Of a stretch of 64,000 nucleotides of DNA, positions 36,445-45,796 are shown in pieces. The stretch is from Pseudomonas iridis (lineage in GTDB: Bacteria; Pseudomonadota; Gammaproteobacteria; Pseudomonadales; Pseudomonadaceae). Location: NCBI RefSeq assembly GCF_017980685.1, contig NZ_JACXXO010000001.1, positions 434,001-498,000 on the forward strand. Direction: 5' to 3'. The stretch's first letter is position 1; the number at the start of each line of letters is the position of its first letter. The notes beneath the pieces were generated by a model that was not told the origin of the DNA, searched no databases, and saw nothing but the letters and a program-made list of their open reading frames with translations. Made by a program: the position numbers and the translations under genes.

Positions 36445-37398
36445 ATGTTCAAGCGAAACACCTTGGGCCTCGGAGGCACCGCCCTGTGCGGTGCCCTGCT
36501 GGTCAGCGGCTGTGCCAATCACATGTCACAACGCAGCGAGCACGAAGAGCGGATCGAGCGAAAACTGCTCGATCACCGCCTGCAGATTGATGTCGGTGAG
36601 CCCAAGGTGCTTGAGCTGCCGCAGCGACGCGTAAAGATCAACGAGCAGAAGACTTTCGAAGTCACCGAGTTCGAAGTCACCCGCCGTTACGATCGTTACA
36701 CGCCTTACCAGCCCTGGCGCGAGGTCTACGAGATTCCGTTGGGTGCGGTGGCGGTGGTCGGTGGCGTCGGCGCGAACGTGGTCAACGTCTTCGCGCTCGG
36801 CAATCTGCCGGACAGCGTGACCCGGGACTGGCTCAGCTACGGTTTTGCCGGGCTCAACCCGTTCATGAACGTGCAATCCAACGGTCGTGCGCAACAGAAC
36901 CTGGCCGGCATCGATGAAATCCAGCGCGACAAGCGCACGGAGTATTCGAGCCTGCCGTGGAGCGAGCGTCCAGTGCAGGTCAAGGCTGGCAAGCAGACCT
37001 TCGAGATGACCACCGACCGTAACGGCGTGTTGCGTCTGAACCTGCTCGACAGTCCGTTTGCCGAGAATGATCTCAACCATGTCGGCAAATTGCAGATCAG
37101 CGTCGAGGATGCCAAGGATGACGTGCACTCTGACTCATCCCTGATGATCAGCAGCCACCTGCGCGGCAAATTGCTGGAGGCGCACGGGCTGATCTACGAC
37201 GATCTGGAAGATGACGAAGTCAGCGAGTGGGTCCACCGGGTCAAACGTCTCTCGGAACTGGGGCTGGAAGAAGAAGCCAGCGAACTGGAACAGAGCTTGA
37301 TCGAGTTGACGCGCAACGATCCTGAGTTGCAGGCTGAGTTTCTCAAGTCGCTGACCAAGGATGCCGGGCGACTGGTCGCGGATCCGGGACCGAATTAA
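36445..37398 (+). CDS. Conserved Pseudomonas lipoprotein of unknown function
   Basis: Encodes 317 residues. N-terminal signal with lipobox VSGC (MFKRNTLGLGGTALCGALLVSGCANH); one further hydrophobic stretch (IPLGAVAVVGGVGANVVNVFALGNLP) in the middle; a beta-rich central region; and an acidic helical C-terminus (DDLEDDEVSEWVHRVKRLSELGLEEEASELEQS). Probably outer-membrane anchored, facing the periplasm. Located 17 bases after proS and probably cotranscribed, though a functional link is not evident. No named family recognised. Confidence 0.7.
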   Translation: MFKRNTLGLGGTALCGALLVSGCANHMSQRSEHEERIERKLLDHRLQIDVGEPKVLELPQRRVKINEQKTFEVTEFEVTRRYDRYTPYQPWREVYEIPLGAVAVVGGVGANVVNVFALGNLPDSVTRDWLSYGFAGLNPFMNVQSNGRAQQNLAGIDEIQRDKRTEYSSLPWSERPVQVKAGKQTFEMTTDRNGVLRLNLLDSPFAENDLNHVGKLQISVEDAKDDVHSDSSLMISSHLRGKLLEAHGLIYDDLEDDEVSEWVHRVKRLSELGLEEEASELEQSLIELTRNDPELQAEFLKSLTKDAGRLVADPGPN

Positions 37399-37408
37399 CA
37401 GCAGAAGC

Positions 37409-37483
37409 TTCGCGAGCAGGCTCGCTCCCACATTGAATGTGTGCATGACACAGAACCAATGCGGGAGCGAGCCTGCTCGCGAA
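37409..37483. repeat. REPIN (GAGCGAGCCTGCTCGC type)
   Basis: TTCGCGAGCAGGCTCGCTCC.. (37409-37432) and GCGGGAGCGAGCCTGCTCGC (37461-37480) form an inverted pair between the lipoprotein gene and the convergent dinB gene. Confidence 0.9.
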
Positions 37484-37508
37484 AGCGATATCAGCAACAC
37501 CACCACAG

Positions 37509-38570
37509 CTACCGCTCAAACAACTCCATCTGCTCAAACCCGCCCCGCAAGTCCTCCAGCCTCACCCCGACCCCAAGCAACCGCACCGGTTTACCCCCGC
37601 GATTGAATGCTTGCGTCAGCATTAACTGATAACTGCCCAGATCCCGCCCTGCCCCGGCCTGCTCCAATGTGGTCTGGGTGAAGTCATGAAACTTCACTTT
37701 GACGAACGGCTTGCCCGGCCGATAACTGCTGTCGATACGGGCCATGCGGGTTTTCAGGGTTTCGAGCAGCTCGGGCAACTTGTCCAGGCAACTGCGCAGA
37801 TCCGGTAGATCAACGTCGTAGGTATTTTCCACGCTGATCGACTGACGGCGACTGTCGTTGTGCACCAGCCTGTCATCGATCCCACGAGCAAGACTCCACA
37901 TTCGCTCACCGAAACTGCCGAATTCGCGCACCAGTGCCAGCTTGTCCCACTCGCGCAGGTGCTGACAGTCGACGATACCGAGTCGGCCCAGTTTGTCAGC
38001 GGTGACTTTGCCAACACCGTGCAGCTTGCTGACGGGCAGACCGCTAACAAAGTCTTCGACCTGATCCGGGGTTATCACAAACAAACCGTTGGGCTTCTTC
38101 CAGTCGCTGGCAATCTTCGCCAGAAACTTGTTCGGCGCCACGCCTGCGGAGACAGTGATATGCAACTGATTGGAAACGCGACGGCGGATGTCCTGGGCAA
38201 TGCGCGTGGCACTGCCGCCGAAATGCGCGCTGTCCGACACGTCGAGGTAGGCTTCATCCAGCGACAAAGGCTCGATCAAGTCAGTGTAATCAGCAAAGAT
38301 TGTGTGAATTTCCTTCGACGCTTCACGGTAAGCATCCATGCGCGGCTTGACGATGGTCAGGTCGGGGCACAGCTTTAGAGCGTGACCGGAGGACATGGCC
38401 GAGCGCACGCCATACGCCCGCGCCTCGTAATTACACGTGGCAATCACCCCGCGCCGATCTGCCGACCCGCCCACCGCCAACGGCTTGCCGGCCAGACGCG
38501 GGTCATCGCGCATCTCGATGGCGGCGTAGAAACAGTCACAGTCGACGTGGATGATTTTTCGCTGAGTCAT
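37509..38570 (-). CDS. dinB: DNA polymerase IV
   Basis: Encodes 353 residues of the Y-family translesion polymerases. Catalytic carboxylates sit in IIHVDCDCFYAAIEM and SLDEAYLDVS; the helix-hairpin-helix (SKLHGVGKVTADKLGRLGI) and the little-finger domain follow. The beta-clamp binding peptide is the C-terminal QMELFER. I did not find an obvious LexA box in the short upstream region, though dinB is SOS-regulated in many bacteria. Confidence 0.95.
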   Translation of the reverse strand: MTQRKIIHVDCDCFYAAIEMRDDPRLAGKPLAVGGSADRRGVIATCNYEARAYGVRSAMSSGHALKLCPDLTIVKPRMDAYREASKEIHTIFADYTDLIEPLSLDEAYLDVSDSAHFGGSATRIAQDIRRRVSNQLHITVSAGVAPNKFLAKIASDWKKPNGLFVITPDQVEDFVSGLPVSKLHGVGKVTADKLGRLGIVDCQHLREWDKLALVREFGSFGERMWSLARGIDDRLVHNDSRRQSISVENTYDVDLPDLRSCLDKLPELLETLKTRMARIDSSYRPGKPFVKVKFHDFTQTTLEQAGAGRDLGSYQLMLTQAFNRGGKPVRLLGVGVRLEDLRGGFEQMELFER

Positions 38571-38809
38571 GTCAGAAAAGGAAACGTGGCGAACCGGATC
38601 GGCAGTATCTCACTCACAACTGTATATAGCACCAGTGGTCAGAATGTTCTTTTCCTTCGGTAGGAAAGCTCCTGTGAATTTATTTTCTCAATCGAAGAAC
38701 GACCGCCAATAGAGCTGAAATCCTTGCTCCGCCTGCCCTGCGGCCTGTTCTTGCCATCAAGAAAAGCGCTAACCGATTGAACCTCAACGAATTTTATCCA
38801 GATTGAAGG

Positions 38810-38837
38810 TTGACACCCCGGCGATCCTCTGTAGAAT
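38810..38837 (+). promoter_or_regulatory. Promoter of initiator tRNA gene, copy 1
   Basis: TTGACA (38810-38815), 16-base spacer, TAGAAT (38832-38837): a near-consensus sigma70 promoter just before the first tRNA gene, repeated at 39107. Confidence 0.8.
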
Positions 38838-38850
38838 GCCGACACACAGA

Positions 38851-38927
<77 letters not shown>

Positions 38928-38933
38928 AACATC

Positions 38934-38965
38934 AAAAAAGGCTACTCGAAAGAGTGGCCTTTTTT
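38934..38965 (+). terminator. Terminator of tRNA-fMet copy 1
   Basis: AAAAAAGGCTACTC/GAGTGGCCTTTTTT hairpin with GAAA loop and T-run, seven bases after the CCA end. Confidence 0.9.
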
Positions 38966-39106
38966 GTGCGCGCTTGTTTTGCAAAAGAAAGACTGCAGGG
39001 AGCGCCCTCCTCCAAACGGGAATTCGTTGCATTTCTTAGGGTTACCCGTCACATGCGACAGTTTGACGCGATTTCGCACTTATTTGACCCTTTACGGGAT
39101 TAGCGG

Positions 39107-39134
39107 TTGACACCCCGCCGTTCGCCTGTAGAAT
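39107..39134 (+). promoter_or_regulatory. Promoter of initiator tRNA gene, copy 2
   Basis: TTGACA (39107-39112), 16-base spacer, TAGAAT (39129-39134); matches the promoter of copy 1 with only a few changes between the boxes. Confidence 0.8.
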
Positions 39135-39147
39135 GCCGCCACACAGA

Positions 39148-39224
<77 letters not shown>

Positions 39225-39230
39225 AACATC

Positions 39231-39262
39231 AAAAAAGGCTACTCGAAAGAGTGGCCTTTTTT
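39231..39262 (+). terminator. Terminator of tRNA-fMet copy 2
   Basis: Same AAAAAAGGCTACTC-GAAA-GAGTGGCCTTTTTT hairpin as after copy 1. Confidence 0.9.
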
Positions 39263-39500
39263 GTGTCCGCTGAAAAAGTCCTTTCGCAACAATGAGCTGT
39301 CATCGTGCAGTGAACCTTCCAGGATCATCAGAAACGCCGAGTTGCGACTATGTGAGTCGCGGCGCAGACGCCTGCAATCCATGACTGCCCTCGCCGAGCC
39401 TCGACGAGAGGCGTAATATTTTGTGATTATTTTTTTCCACAGGGATTGGTAACTTGGCTGGATACCTCCATCCTGTCGCGCACAATCCAAGAGGTGATTG

Positions 39501-42140
39501 ATGCGCGCCAACTCGTCTGATCCACAAGGCAATATCACAGCGGAACACCCGATCAAACCCGAGCGTTTGCGCTTGCTGGATCGGTTAAGCAAATATCGTC
39601 AACCCATCGGTCTGGCGGTCACTCTGCTGCTGTTTGCCATCGCACTGATTGCCTGTCGCCATCTGCTCGCCGAACTCGATCTCGATGCCTTGCACGACTC
39701 GATTCTCGAGGTACCGAAACCTGCCCTGCTCGGCGCGCTCGGTGCGACCGTGGTCGGCTTCATTATTCTACTGGGCTATGAATGGTCGGCCGCCCGCTAC
39801 GCTGGCGTGACATTGCCACCACGCACGCTGGCCCTCGGCGGCTTCACCGCGTTTGCGATAGGCAACGCGATCGGCCTGTCGCTGCTGTCCGGCGGCTCGG
39901 TGCGCTACCGTTTATATGCACGGCTTGGCGTGAGCGCATCGGAAGTTGCGCACATGACCTTGTTCGCCAGCCTGTCGCTGGGCTGCGCCTTGCCACCGCT
40001 GGCCGCACTCGCGACCCTCAGCGATCTGCCCGGCGCATCCCAGGCCCTGGGGTTGTCTGAAGGATTGCTCGGCACTGTTGCTGGCGCCGTACTCCTGCTG
40101 GGCGCGATTCTGGCGATCGGCATCTATCGTCGGCGTCTGCCGGAACAACCATTCGCGCACAATCTGCTGGTCAAGGCCGGCCGCCGCACCTTGCGCCTGC
40201 CGGGTCGACGCCTGACGTTCATGCAACTCGTCATCACCGCCCTCGACGTTGCCGCTGCCGCCACCGTGCTTTATCTGTTACTGCCGGAAGCCCCACCGTT
40301 TGGCGCGTTTCTGCTGGTGTATCTGTTGGCCCTGGCCGCTGGTGTACTCAGCCATGTGCCGGGCGGCGTCGGAGTATTCGAGGCGATTCTGCTGGCCGCG
40401 TTCGCCAATCAGCTTGGTGCCGCGCCACTCGCCGCTGCGCTGCTGCTGTATCGCCTGATCTACGTAGTGGCACCGCTTCTGGTGGCTTGCGTGCTGCTGC
40501 TGATCAACGAAGGCCAGCGCCTGTTTCAGACCCAGACCATGCGCGCAGCATCCGGTCTGGCTGCGCCGATTCTGGCGGTGCTGGTATTTCTGTCCGGCGT
40601 GGTGCTGCTGTTCTCCGGCGCCACCCCAGAGATCGACACGCGCCTGGAACACATCGGTTTTCTGATCCCGCATCGACTGGTCGACGCTTCGCACTTCGGC
40701 GCCAGCCTGATCGGCGTGCTGTGTCTGTTGCTGGCCCAGGGCTTGCGACGCCGGTTGTCGGCGGCGTGGATGCTGACCACCATTCTGTTGCTGGTCGGCG
40801 CCCTGCTCTCGCTGCTCAAGGGTTTCGACTGGGAAGAAGCCTTGTTGATGACCCTGACGGCAAGTCTGCTGGCGGTGTTCCGCCGCTCGTTCTATCGCCC
40901 GAGCCGCTTGACCGAACTGCCGTTCTCGCCGCTGTACCTGGTAGCCAGCCTGTGTGTGCTGGGTGCTTCAGCCTGGTTGTTGCTGTTCGCTTATCAAGAC
41001 GTGCCATACAGCCATCAACTCTGGTGGCAGTTCACCCTCGACGCCGACGCCCCACGCGGTCTGCGCTCGCTGCTCGGCGCCGCAGTACTGTTGCTGGTGA
41101 TTGCCCTGACTTGGTTGCTGCGCACCGCGCGCCCGGTCATTCACCTGCCAACGCCGGACGAACTGGATCGCGCCTCAAAGATTCTGATGGCATCGTCTCA
41201 ACCCGATGGCGGCCTCGCCCTGACCGGTGACAAGGCGTTGCTGTTTCACCAGAACGACGAAGCGTTCCTGATGTACGCCCGCCGTGGCCGCAGTCTGGTA
41301 GCCCTGTACGACCCGATCGGCCCCGGCCAGCAACGGGCCGAGATGATCTGGCAGTTCCGCGACCTGTGCGACATCCACCACGCCCGCCCTGTGTTCTATC
41401 AAGTGCGCGCGGAAAACCTGCCGTACTACATGGACATCGGCCTGACTGCGATCAAGCTTGGCGAAGAAGCGCGAGTCGACCTCACCCGCTTTGACCTCGA
41501 AGCCAAGGGCAAGGAGATGAAGGATCTGCGTTACACCTGGAACCGTGGCACCCGTGACGGCCTGTCGCTGGAGATCCATGAACCGGGTCAGGCGCCGATG
41601 GATGAGCTCAAGGTGATTTCCGATGCCTGGCTGACCGGCAAGAATGTGCGCGAGAAAGGCTTCTCCCTCGGCCGTTTCAGCGACGATTACCTGAAGCATT
41701 TCCGCATCGCGGTGATTCGCTTCGAAGGCCGCCCGGTGGCGTTTGCCAATCTGCTCGAGACCTACAGCCATGACCTGGCCAGTCTCGACCTGATGCGCGC
41801 ACACCCGGACGCGCCAAAACTGACCATGGAATTCATGATGGTCGGCCTGATTCAACACTATAAGAGTCACGGATACGCGCGCTTCAGCCTGGGCATGGTG
41901 CCGTTGTCGGGGTTGCAACCCCGGCGTGGTGCACCGCTGACCCAGCGTCTGGGCTCGATGGTTTTCCGCCGTGGTGAGCAGCTGTACAACTTCCAAGGCT
42001 TGCGCCGCTTCAAAGACAAATTCCAGCCTGACTGGGAACCCCGTTATATGGCCGTGCCCGCCGGACTCGATCCGTTGGTGGCGCTGGCCGACACTGCTGC
42101 CCTGATCGCGGGCGGCTTGACTGGATTGGTGAAACGCTGA
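39501..42140 (+). CDS. mprF: Aminoacyl-phosphatidylglycerol synthase/flippase MprF
   Basis: Encodes 879 residues: an N-terminal flippase domain with about 14 membrane segments to around residue 540, and a C-terminal cytoplasmic DUF2156 synthase domain (LMASSQPDGGLALTGDKALLFHQNDEAFLMYARRGRSLVALYDPIGP.., EFMMVGLIQHYKSHGYARFSLGMVPLSG). It transfers an amino acid from tRNA to phosphatidylglycerol, reducing membrane charge; P. aeruginosa MprF makes alanyl-PG. ATG at 39501 has GAGGTGA upstream. It overlaps by one base the gene for a VirJ/AcvB protein, the predicted hydrolase partner. Confidence 0.93.
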   Translation: MRANSSDPQGNITAEHPIKPERLRLLDRLSKYRQPIGLAVTLLLFAIALIACRHLLAELDLDALHDSILEVPKPALLGALGATVVGFIILLGYEWSAARYAGVTLPPRTLALGGFTAFAIGNAIGLSLLSGGSVRYRLYARLGVSASEVAHMTLFASLSLGCALPPLAALATLSDLPGASQALGLSEGLLGTVAGAVLLLGAILAIGIYRRRLPEQPFAHNLLVKAGRRTLRLPGRRLTFMQLVITALDVAAAATVLYLLLPEAPPFGAFLLVYLLALAAGVLSHVPGGVGVFEAILLAAFANQLGAAPLAAALLLYRLIYVVAPLLVACVLLLINEGQRLFQTQTMRAASGLAAPILAVLVFLSGVVLLFSGATPEIDTRLEHIGFLIPHRLVDASHFGASLIGVLCLLLAQGLRRRLSAAWMLTTILLLVGALLSLLKGFDWEEALLMTLTASLLAVFRRSFYRPSRLTELPFSPLYLVASLCVLGASAWLLLFAYQDVPYSHQLWWQFTLDADAPRGLRSLLGAAVLLLVIALTWLLRTARPVIHLPTPDELDRASKILMASSQPDGGLALTGDKALLFHQNDEAFLMYARRGRSLVALYDPIGPGQQRAEMIWQFRDLCDIHHARPVFYQVRAENLPYYMDIGLTAIKLGEEARVDLTRFDLEAKGKEMKDLRYTWNRGTRDGLSLEIHEPGQAPMDELKVISDAWLTGKNVREKGFSLGRFSDDYLKHFRIAVIRFEGRPVAFANLLETYSHDLASLDLMRAHPDAPKLTMEFMMVGLIQHYKSHGYARFSLGMVPLSGLQPRRGAPLTQRLGSMVFRRGEQLYNFQGLRRFKDKFQPDWEPRYMAVPAGLDPLVALADTAALIAGGLTGLVKR

Positions 42141-43423
42141 TGATTCAACGCTCCCTGAAGTACATCCTGGCCGCGCTGATCGTGCTGGCCGTGATTGCCG
42201 GCGGCGGTTTCTGGTACCTCAAACGCCCGGCACCGGAACCGACCCTCGAACAGCTCAAACCCGCCGATGGCACCGCCATGACCCGCGTCATCCCTGGCAC
42301 CAAGCCTAGGGCGCAGGTGCTGGTGGCCGTCACCGAAGAGCAGAAACTCAGCGACAAACAGCTGAGCACCCTGAGCCGCAGCGCCTCGGCGCAGATCGTT
42401 CAGGTGATTCTGCCCAAGGACTGCCTGCTGCAAAGCCGCGCCCTGCAAACCGGTCTGCGTGAACTGAACGGCCCGGCCACACTCGTGAGCGGCATTGGCC
42501 CAGGCGCCGTGCTGGCCTGGCGCTGGTTGTCCGAGCAGAAGGACGACAAGGCTCAGGCCATCTCCGTCGACCTCGCGCTGGAAAAACCCGGTTGCACTCA
42601 CCTGCTGCCGAAAGCCGCCGCCCACGGCCACTGGCTGGTGGCGTGGAACGACAACCCGGACGACGCCAGCGCAGGTTTTGTGCGCGATCAACCGAACGCC
42701 GAAACCAGCATCAGTGACTACGACATCAACCTGCCGCAAGTGCTGAACAACGAACTGCGCAAGATCCTCGTCGGTGGCGACAAGGCCAATGGTGGTCTGG
42801 CGATCCCGGTGGTTGAAGTGCCGGCCGGTCAGGCCAAGGACACCGTAACCCTGTTCCTCTCCGGTGACGGCGGCTGGCGAGACCTGGACCGCGACGTGGC
42901 CGGTGAAATGGCCAAGATCGGCTACCCGGTCGTCGGCATCGACACCCTGCGCTACTACTGGCAGCACAAGAGCCCGGAGCAAAGTGCGCTCGACCTGACC
43001 GAACTGATGCAACACTACCGGCAAAAGTGGGGCACCAAGCGCTTCATCCTCACCGGTTATTCGTTCGGTGCCGACGTCCTGCCGGCGATCTACAATCGCC
43101 TGCCGGACACCGAGCAGCAGCGCGTCGACGCAATCATCCTGCTGGCCTTCGCCCGCACCGGCAGTTTCGAAATCGAAGTCGAAGGCTGGCTCGGCAACGC
43201 CGGCAAAGAAGCCGCCACCGGCCCGGAAATGGCCAAGCTGCCACCGGCCAAGGTTGTGTGCATCTATGGTGAAGAAGAGGCCGATGAAAGCGGTTGCACT
43301 GACAAGACTGCGGTGGGTGAAGCGGTGAAACTGCCGGGTGGTCATCACTTCGATGAGAACTACCCGGCGCTGGCAAAGCGTCTGGTGGACTTGATCCAGA
43401 AGCGTCAGGCGGCTGAAGAGTGA
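42140..43423 (+). CDS. VirJ/AcvB-family serine hydrolase, probable alanyl-phosphatidylglycerol hydrolase
   Basis: Encodes 427 residues: an N-terminal membrane anchor (YILAALIVLAVIAGGGFWYL) and two alpha/beta-hydrolase-like parts; the second has LFLSGDGGWRDLDRDVAGEMAKIGYPVVGID and the nucleophile elbow GYSFGAD. Family members AcvB, VirJ and PA0919 are periplasmic hydrolases that remove the amino acid from aminoacylated PG. Adjacent to mprF, sharing the TGATG overlap, it forms a synthesis-turnover pair. Followed by a strong terminator. Confidence 0.88.
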   Translation: MIQRSLKYILAALIVLAVIAGGGFWYLKRPAPEPTLEQLKPADGTAMTRVIPGTKPRAQVLVAVTEEQKLSDKQLSTLSRSASAQIVQVILPKDCLLQSRALQTGLRELNGPATLVSGIGPGAVLAWRWLSEQKDDKAQAISVDLALEKPGCTHLLPKAAAHGHWLVAWNDNPDDASAGFVRDQPNAETSISDYDINLPQVLNNELRKILVGGDKANGGLAIPVVEVPAGQAKDTVTLFLSGDGGWRDLDRDVAGEMAKIGYPVVGIDTLRYYWQHKSPEQSALDLTELMQHYRQKWGTKRFILTGYSFGADVLPAIYNRLPDTEQQRVDAIILLAFARTGSFEIEVEGWLGNAGKEAATGPEMAKLPPAKVVCIYGEEEADESGCTDKTAVGEAVKLPGGHHFDENYPALAKRLVDLIQKRQAAEE

Positions 43424-43437
43424 TCTAAAGCCCCAAC

Positions 43438-43475
43438 AAAAAGCCCCCGGCGCCGTAAGGCACCGGGGGCTTTTT
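43438..43475 (+). terminator. Terminator after mprF-hydrolase operon
   Basis: AAAAAGCCCCCGG/CCGGGGGCTTTTT, 13-bp stem with inner small stem and flanking A/T-runs. Confidence 0.93.
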
Positions 43476-43501
43476 ACATTCCGGCAGCCGCCAAAATTTC
43501 C

Positions 43502-43591
43502 CGTGGGAGCGAGCCTGCTCGCAAATTCGGTGGGTCAGTAAACAGATTCGTTGACTGACAGTACGTATTCGCGAGCAGGCTCGACTCCAAG
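43502..43591. repeat. REPIN, left flank of the accessory island
   Basis: CGTGGGAGCGAGCCTGCTCG (from 43502) and TTCGCGAGCAGGCTCGACTC (from 43568) in inverted order. The spacer is clearly related to that of the REPIN at 46591 (shared TCAG, CAGATTC, GACTGACA and TACG blocks). Confidence 0.88.
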
Positions 43592-43613
43592 TTGATGATC
43601 GATGGATTCATTA

Positions 43614-44285
43614 TCAAAGTTGAACATCTATCCAAGTTACATCATCTCCGGGAGCGATAAATTCGCTGTCCGGCGCCGCCAACAAACTGCTTTGCTGCGC
43701 TTGAGATAAGTCCGCCCAGAAGCCATCCGTTACGAATACCAGCCGCCCTCCGACGGCGACCGGGTAATGAATAAAGTCAGGGTTTGGAGCACGATTAACC
43801 TTCAAGCATCGCGTTACCGAGTTTCGAGCTGGATCTTGTGCCAGCTCACGATGCGAGCGGTCTCGCCTCCAATTGGCCTTGCAGTGAGGCGGCGTGATCC
43901 ACTCGATTATGTTCTCTGGCGTTACTACACCGCACGAACAATCCCCCTCATACGCGAGCGTGAGTTTCCCATAAGCAGCTAAACCGACCAGATAACAAGT
44001 GGTTCCTGCCTGATCCGTAAACAAAACGGTGTGAAGCTCCGCCAGCATCGAACCAAGTAACTGCTCTACTGCTTCGTGCTCTGTGATATCGCTCCCCAGA
44101 TCCAAGTGTTTGGAGTAGGCCCGCAAAATACCTTTTACGAAGCTTTCAGCGAGTTGGCCACTGCCGGGCCTGGAGGTACCGTCAGTAATGACGAACAACC
44201 CACTGTCGCCGTCGCAGATCGCCCCGGCATAGTCATGATTGGCTTTCCTGGTTCGTCCAACTACTGATCGGGTGTTGTATCTCAT
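43614..44285 (-). CDS. PP2C-like protein phosphatase of a three-gene accessory operon
   Basis: Encodes 223 residues with the PP2C metal-dependent phosphatase plan. In order: RTRKANHDYAGA (Asp18; the R..NED-like motif), LFVITDGTSRP (Asp35-Gly36), LAYEGDCSCG (Gly114-Asp115; GDS-like), FVTDGFWADLS (Asp187-Gly188) and PGDDVTWIDVQL (Asp214-Asp215). It is shorter than typical PP2C proteins and has no regulatory domain. It is the last gene of an operon with an AbiEii-like nucleotidyltransferase (ATGA overlap) and a winged-helix protein. No kinase is encoded nearby, so the target could be the nucleotidyltransferase or its product; this is inference. Confidence 0.8.
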   Translation of the reverse strand: MRYNTRSVVGRTRKANHDYAGAICDGDSGLFVITDGTSRPGSGQLAESFVKGILRAYSKHLDLGSDITEHEAVEQLLGSMLAELHTVLFTDQAGTTCYLVGLAAYGKLTLAYEGDCSCGVVTPENIIEWITPPHCKANWRRDRSHRELAQDPARNSVTRCLKVNRAPNPDFIHYPVAVGGRLVFVTDGFWADLSQAQQSSLLAAPDSEFIAPGDDVTWIDVQL

Positions 44286-44980
44286 GCGCTGGCCAGTTCC
44301 TTCATACGCATGTGGATGACTCTCCCTCTACCCGGGTTAGCCTGCACCGAGCCCGAGCTTTCAATAACGTATTCGATGCCACCAAGCTCTATGAGCTCGC
44401 AAATCCCATTAATAATAAATTGCTTGAGTTCAAAATCAGCCTGACGAACCTCCTCCAGAAGCTCTGGACGACCATCAATCAAGATGATCATATCTTCGAC
44501 GTCTTTGTGGTAAGGATCGCCCGCTCCGCGACCGCTAAAGGCCTCCAGTTTCGTCGCAAGAAAATAGGCAGGTTTAAATATCTGGATTACGGTGCCACTG
44601 GGCAACGTGAATTTATCGGCCTTTGCCAGACCCTCCACGAACCAGCGGTTGGCATATCCGAGAACAGCAGGGTCAGAAGGCATCACGTCAACGACAACGT
44701 CGTTGAAGCGAAAACGACAGTTGACTTCATCCTCCCCAGTGATCTTGAAGTTCTTGGCTGCCAGCCTTTCCGTCAAGTGATGCCAGGCACTAATACCCGC
44801 CAACTCGATCACTAGATCAACATCCTCAGTGAAACGAATATCGTCCAGCACAGCAGCATCCGTAACCAGCATGGCTGTCGTGCAACCGCCGACAAAGGCC
44901 ACCTCCTCGAGAAATGCCTCTCCCAAGCCATCGGCGACAAATTCTATGAGTTCATAGTTGTGATCCGCATTTGACGACAT
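44282..44980 (-). CDS. AbiEii/DUF6036-like nucleotidyltransferase
   Basis: Encodes 232 residues of the polymerase-beta nucleotidyltransferase fold. GG at 31-32 (VAFVGGCTTAMLV) is followed by TEDVDLVIEL with Asp53 and Asp55 as the metal pair, and by VVVDVMPSD (Asp98) as the third acid. The C-terminal helical part holds ATKLEAFSGRGAGDPYHKDVEDMIILIDGR, common in AbiEii/DUF6036 proteins. Related enzymes are toxins of type IV toxin-antitoxin and phage-abortive systems that modify tRNA or proteins. It starts one base after the regulator stop and overlaps the PP2C gene by four bases. Confidence 0.82.
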   Translation of the reverse strand: MSSNADHNYELIEFVADGLGEAFLEEVAFVGGCTTAMLVTDAAVLDDIRFTEDVDLVIELAGISAWHHLTERLAAKNFKITGEDEVNCRFRFNDVVVDVMPSDPAVLGYANRWFVEGLAKADKFTLPSGTVIQIFKPAYFLATKLEAFSGRGAGDPYHKDVEDMIILIDGRPELLEEVRQADFELKQFIINGICELIELGGIEYVIESSGSVQANPGRGRVIHMRMKELASA

Positions 44981-44981
44981 G

Positions 44982-45749
44982 TTATTTCAACCCCATCCCC
45001 GCTTTTAGAATGTTGATTGCCACACCACACTCTCGGGGACCACCAAGACGGATCGCATCCGCAAGCGCCAGATAGTGATAAAGGATTCTGTCCCTTTTCA
45101 CCGCTTCCGGCACAGTCTTGTAGAGAGGCGCTATCGCCTGACCACGTTCAGTCCCAAAAGCATCCGGCCAAACCGGAATCAACCCACCAGCGCTCTTGAT
45201 ACTTTTAGAGAGAGCTGGCGCTGCAAAGCCTGTTGGAATACCGCGAACCATCACGCCCGGCTTTACGGGAAAAAAGTATTTCAGAGCGTGCTCAGTGATT
45301 TCCAGCAATTGTCGCCGATTAACTTTTGGAAGCCCTGTATCGTAGTCATTGGTGAGCAGTCCGGCGTCACGGCACCTGGCGATAGCGTTTGAAACCTCAC
45401 TTTTGCTCAGCCCAAGAGCCGTAGACAATGCACGCAACGAGTAACCTTCGCTCCAGCTCGCTAACGATGGAACAGGCACCGGTTCCGACCACCCCTCCCA
45501 ACCAGCCTCAATGCCCAAGGTCGGATCAAACTCCTGGCGACGGAACATAGTGTCTTCACCATCAGTGGAGTAGGTAATCAGTGGCTGCCCAACGGGCCCT
45601 CCCGCCGTCATTCGACTGATCACATAGGGCTTCAGGAGCTCCTCAACTCTGCTCGAATTCGACTCAGACTCCATCTGCCCAAAGAGATTCTCTTCCTGGG
45701 CGTGAAGGCTGGCCATCCTGAACAAAAGTAAAATGTCTTGACTCTTCAT
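44982..45749 (-). CDS. Winged-helix regulator of the three-gene accessory operon
   Basis: Encodes 255 residues. The N-terminus is helical (MKSQDILLLFRMASLHAQEE); a helix-turn-helix lies at about 103-132 (SLRALSTALGLSKSEVSNAIARCRDAGLL); the C-terminus ends in YHYLALADAIRLGGPRECGVAINILK, a pattern I have seen in regulators paired with nucleotidyltransferases. The ATG at 45749 is chosen over the longer frame because a palindromic operator lies between them, and a GGAG is within reach. It is the first gene of the operon and is probably the antitoxin or autorepressor acting on the operator at 45765. Confidence 0.78.
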   Translation of the reverse strand: MKSQDILLLFRMASLHAQEENLFGQMESESNSSRVEELLKPYVISRMTAGGPVGQPLITYSTDGEDTMFRRQEFDPTLGIEAGWEGWSEPVPVPSLASWSEGYSLRALSTALGLSKSEVSNAIARCRDAGLLTNDYDTGLPKVNRRQLLEITEHALKYFFPVKPGVMVRGIPTGFAAPALSKSIKSAGGLIPVWPDAFGTERGQAIAPLYKTVPEAVKRDRILYHYLALADAIRLGGPRECGVAINILKAGMGLK

Positions 45750-45764
45750 GAAGCTAGAAACTCC

Positions 45765-45796
45765 AAGTGTCCACATTCCATAAAACGTGGACACTT
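45765..45796. promoter_or_regulatory. Palindromic operator upstream of the three-gene operon
   Basis: AAGTGTCCAC (45765-45774) and GTGGACACTT (45787-45796) form perfect 10-base arms around a 12-base spacer, 16 bases before the start of the winged-helix gene. Centre-to-centre spacing of about two helical turns suits a dimeric winged-helix protein. Autoregulation is inferred. Confidence 0.75.

Noticed and set aside
39498..39500. TTG start of mprF three bases upstream of the ATG
   Set aside because: The ATG at 39501 has an ideal distance to GAGGTGA and needs no unusual start codon.
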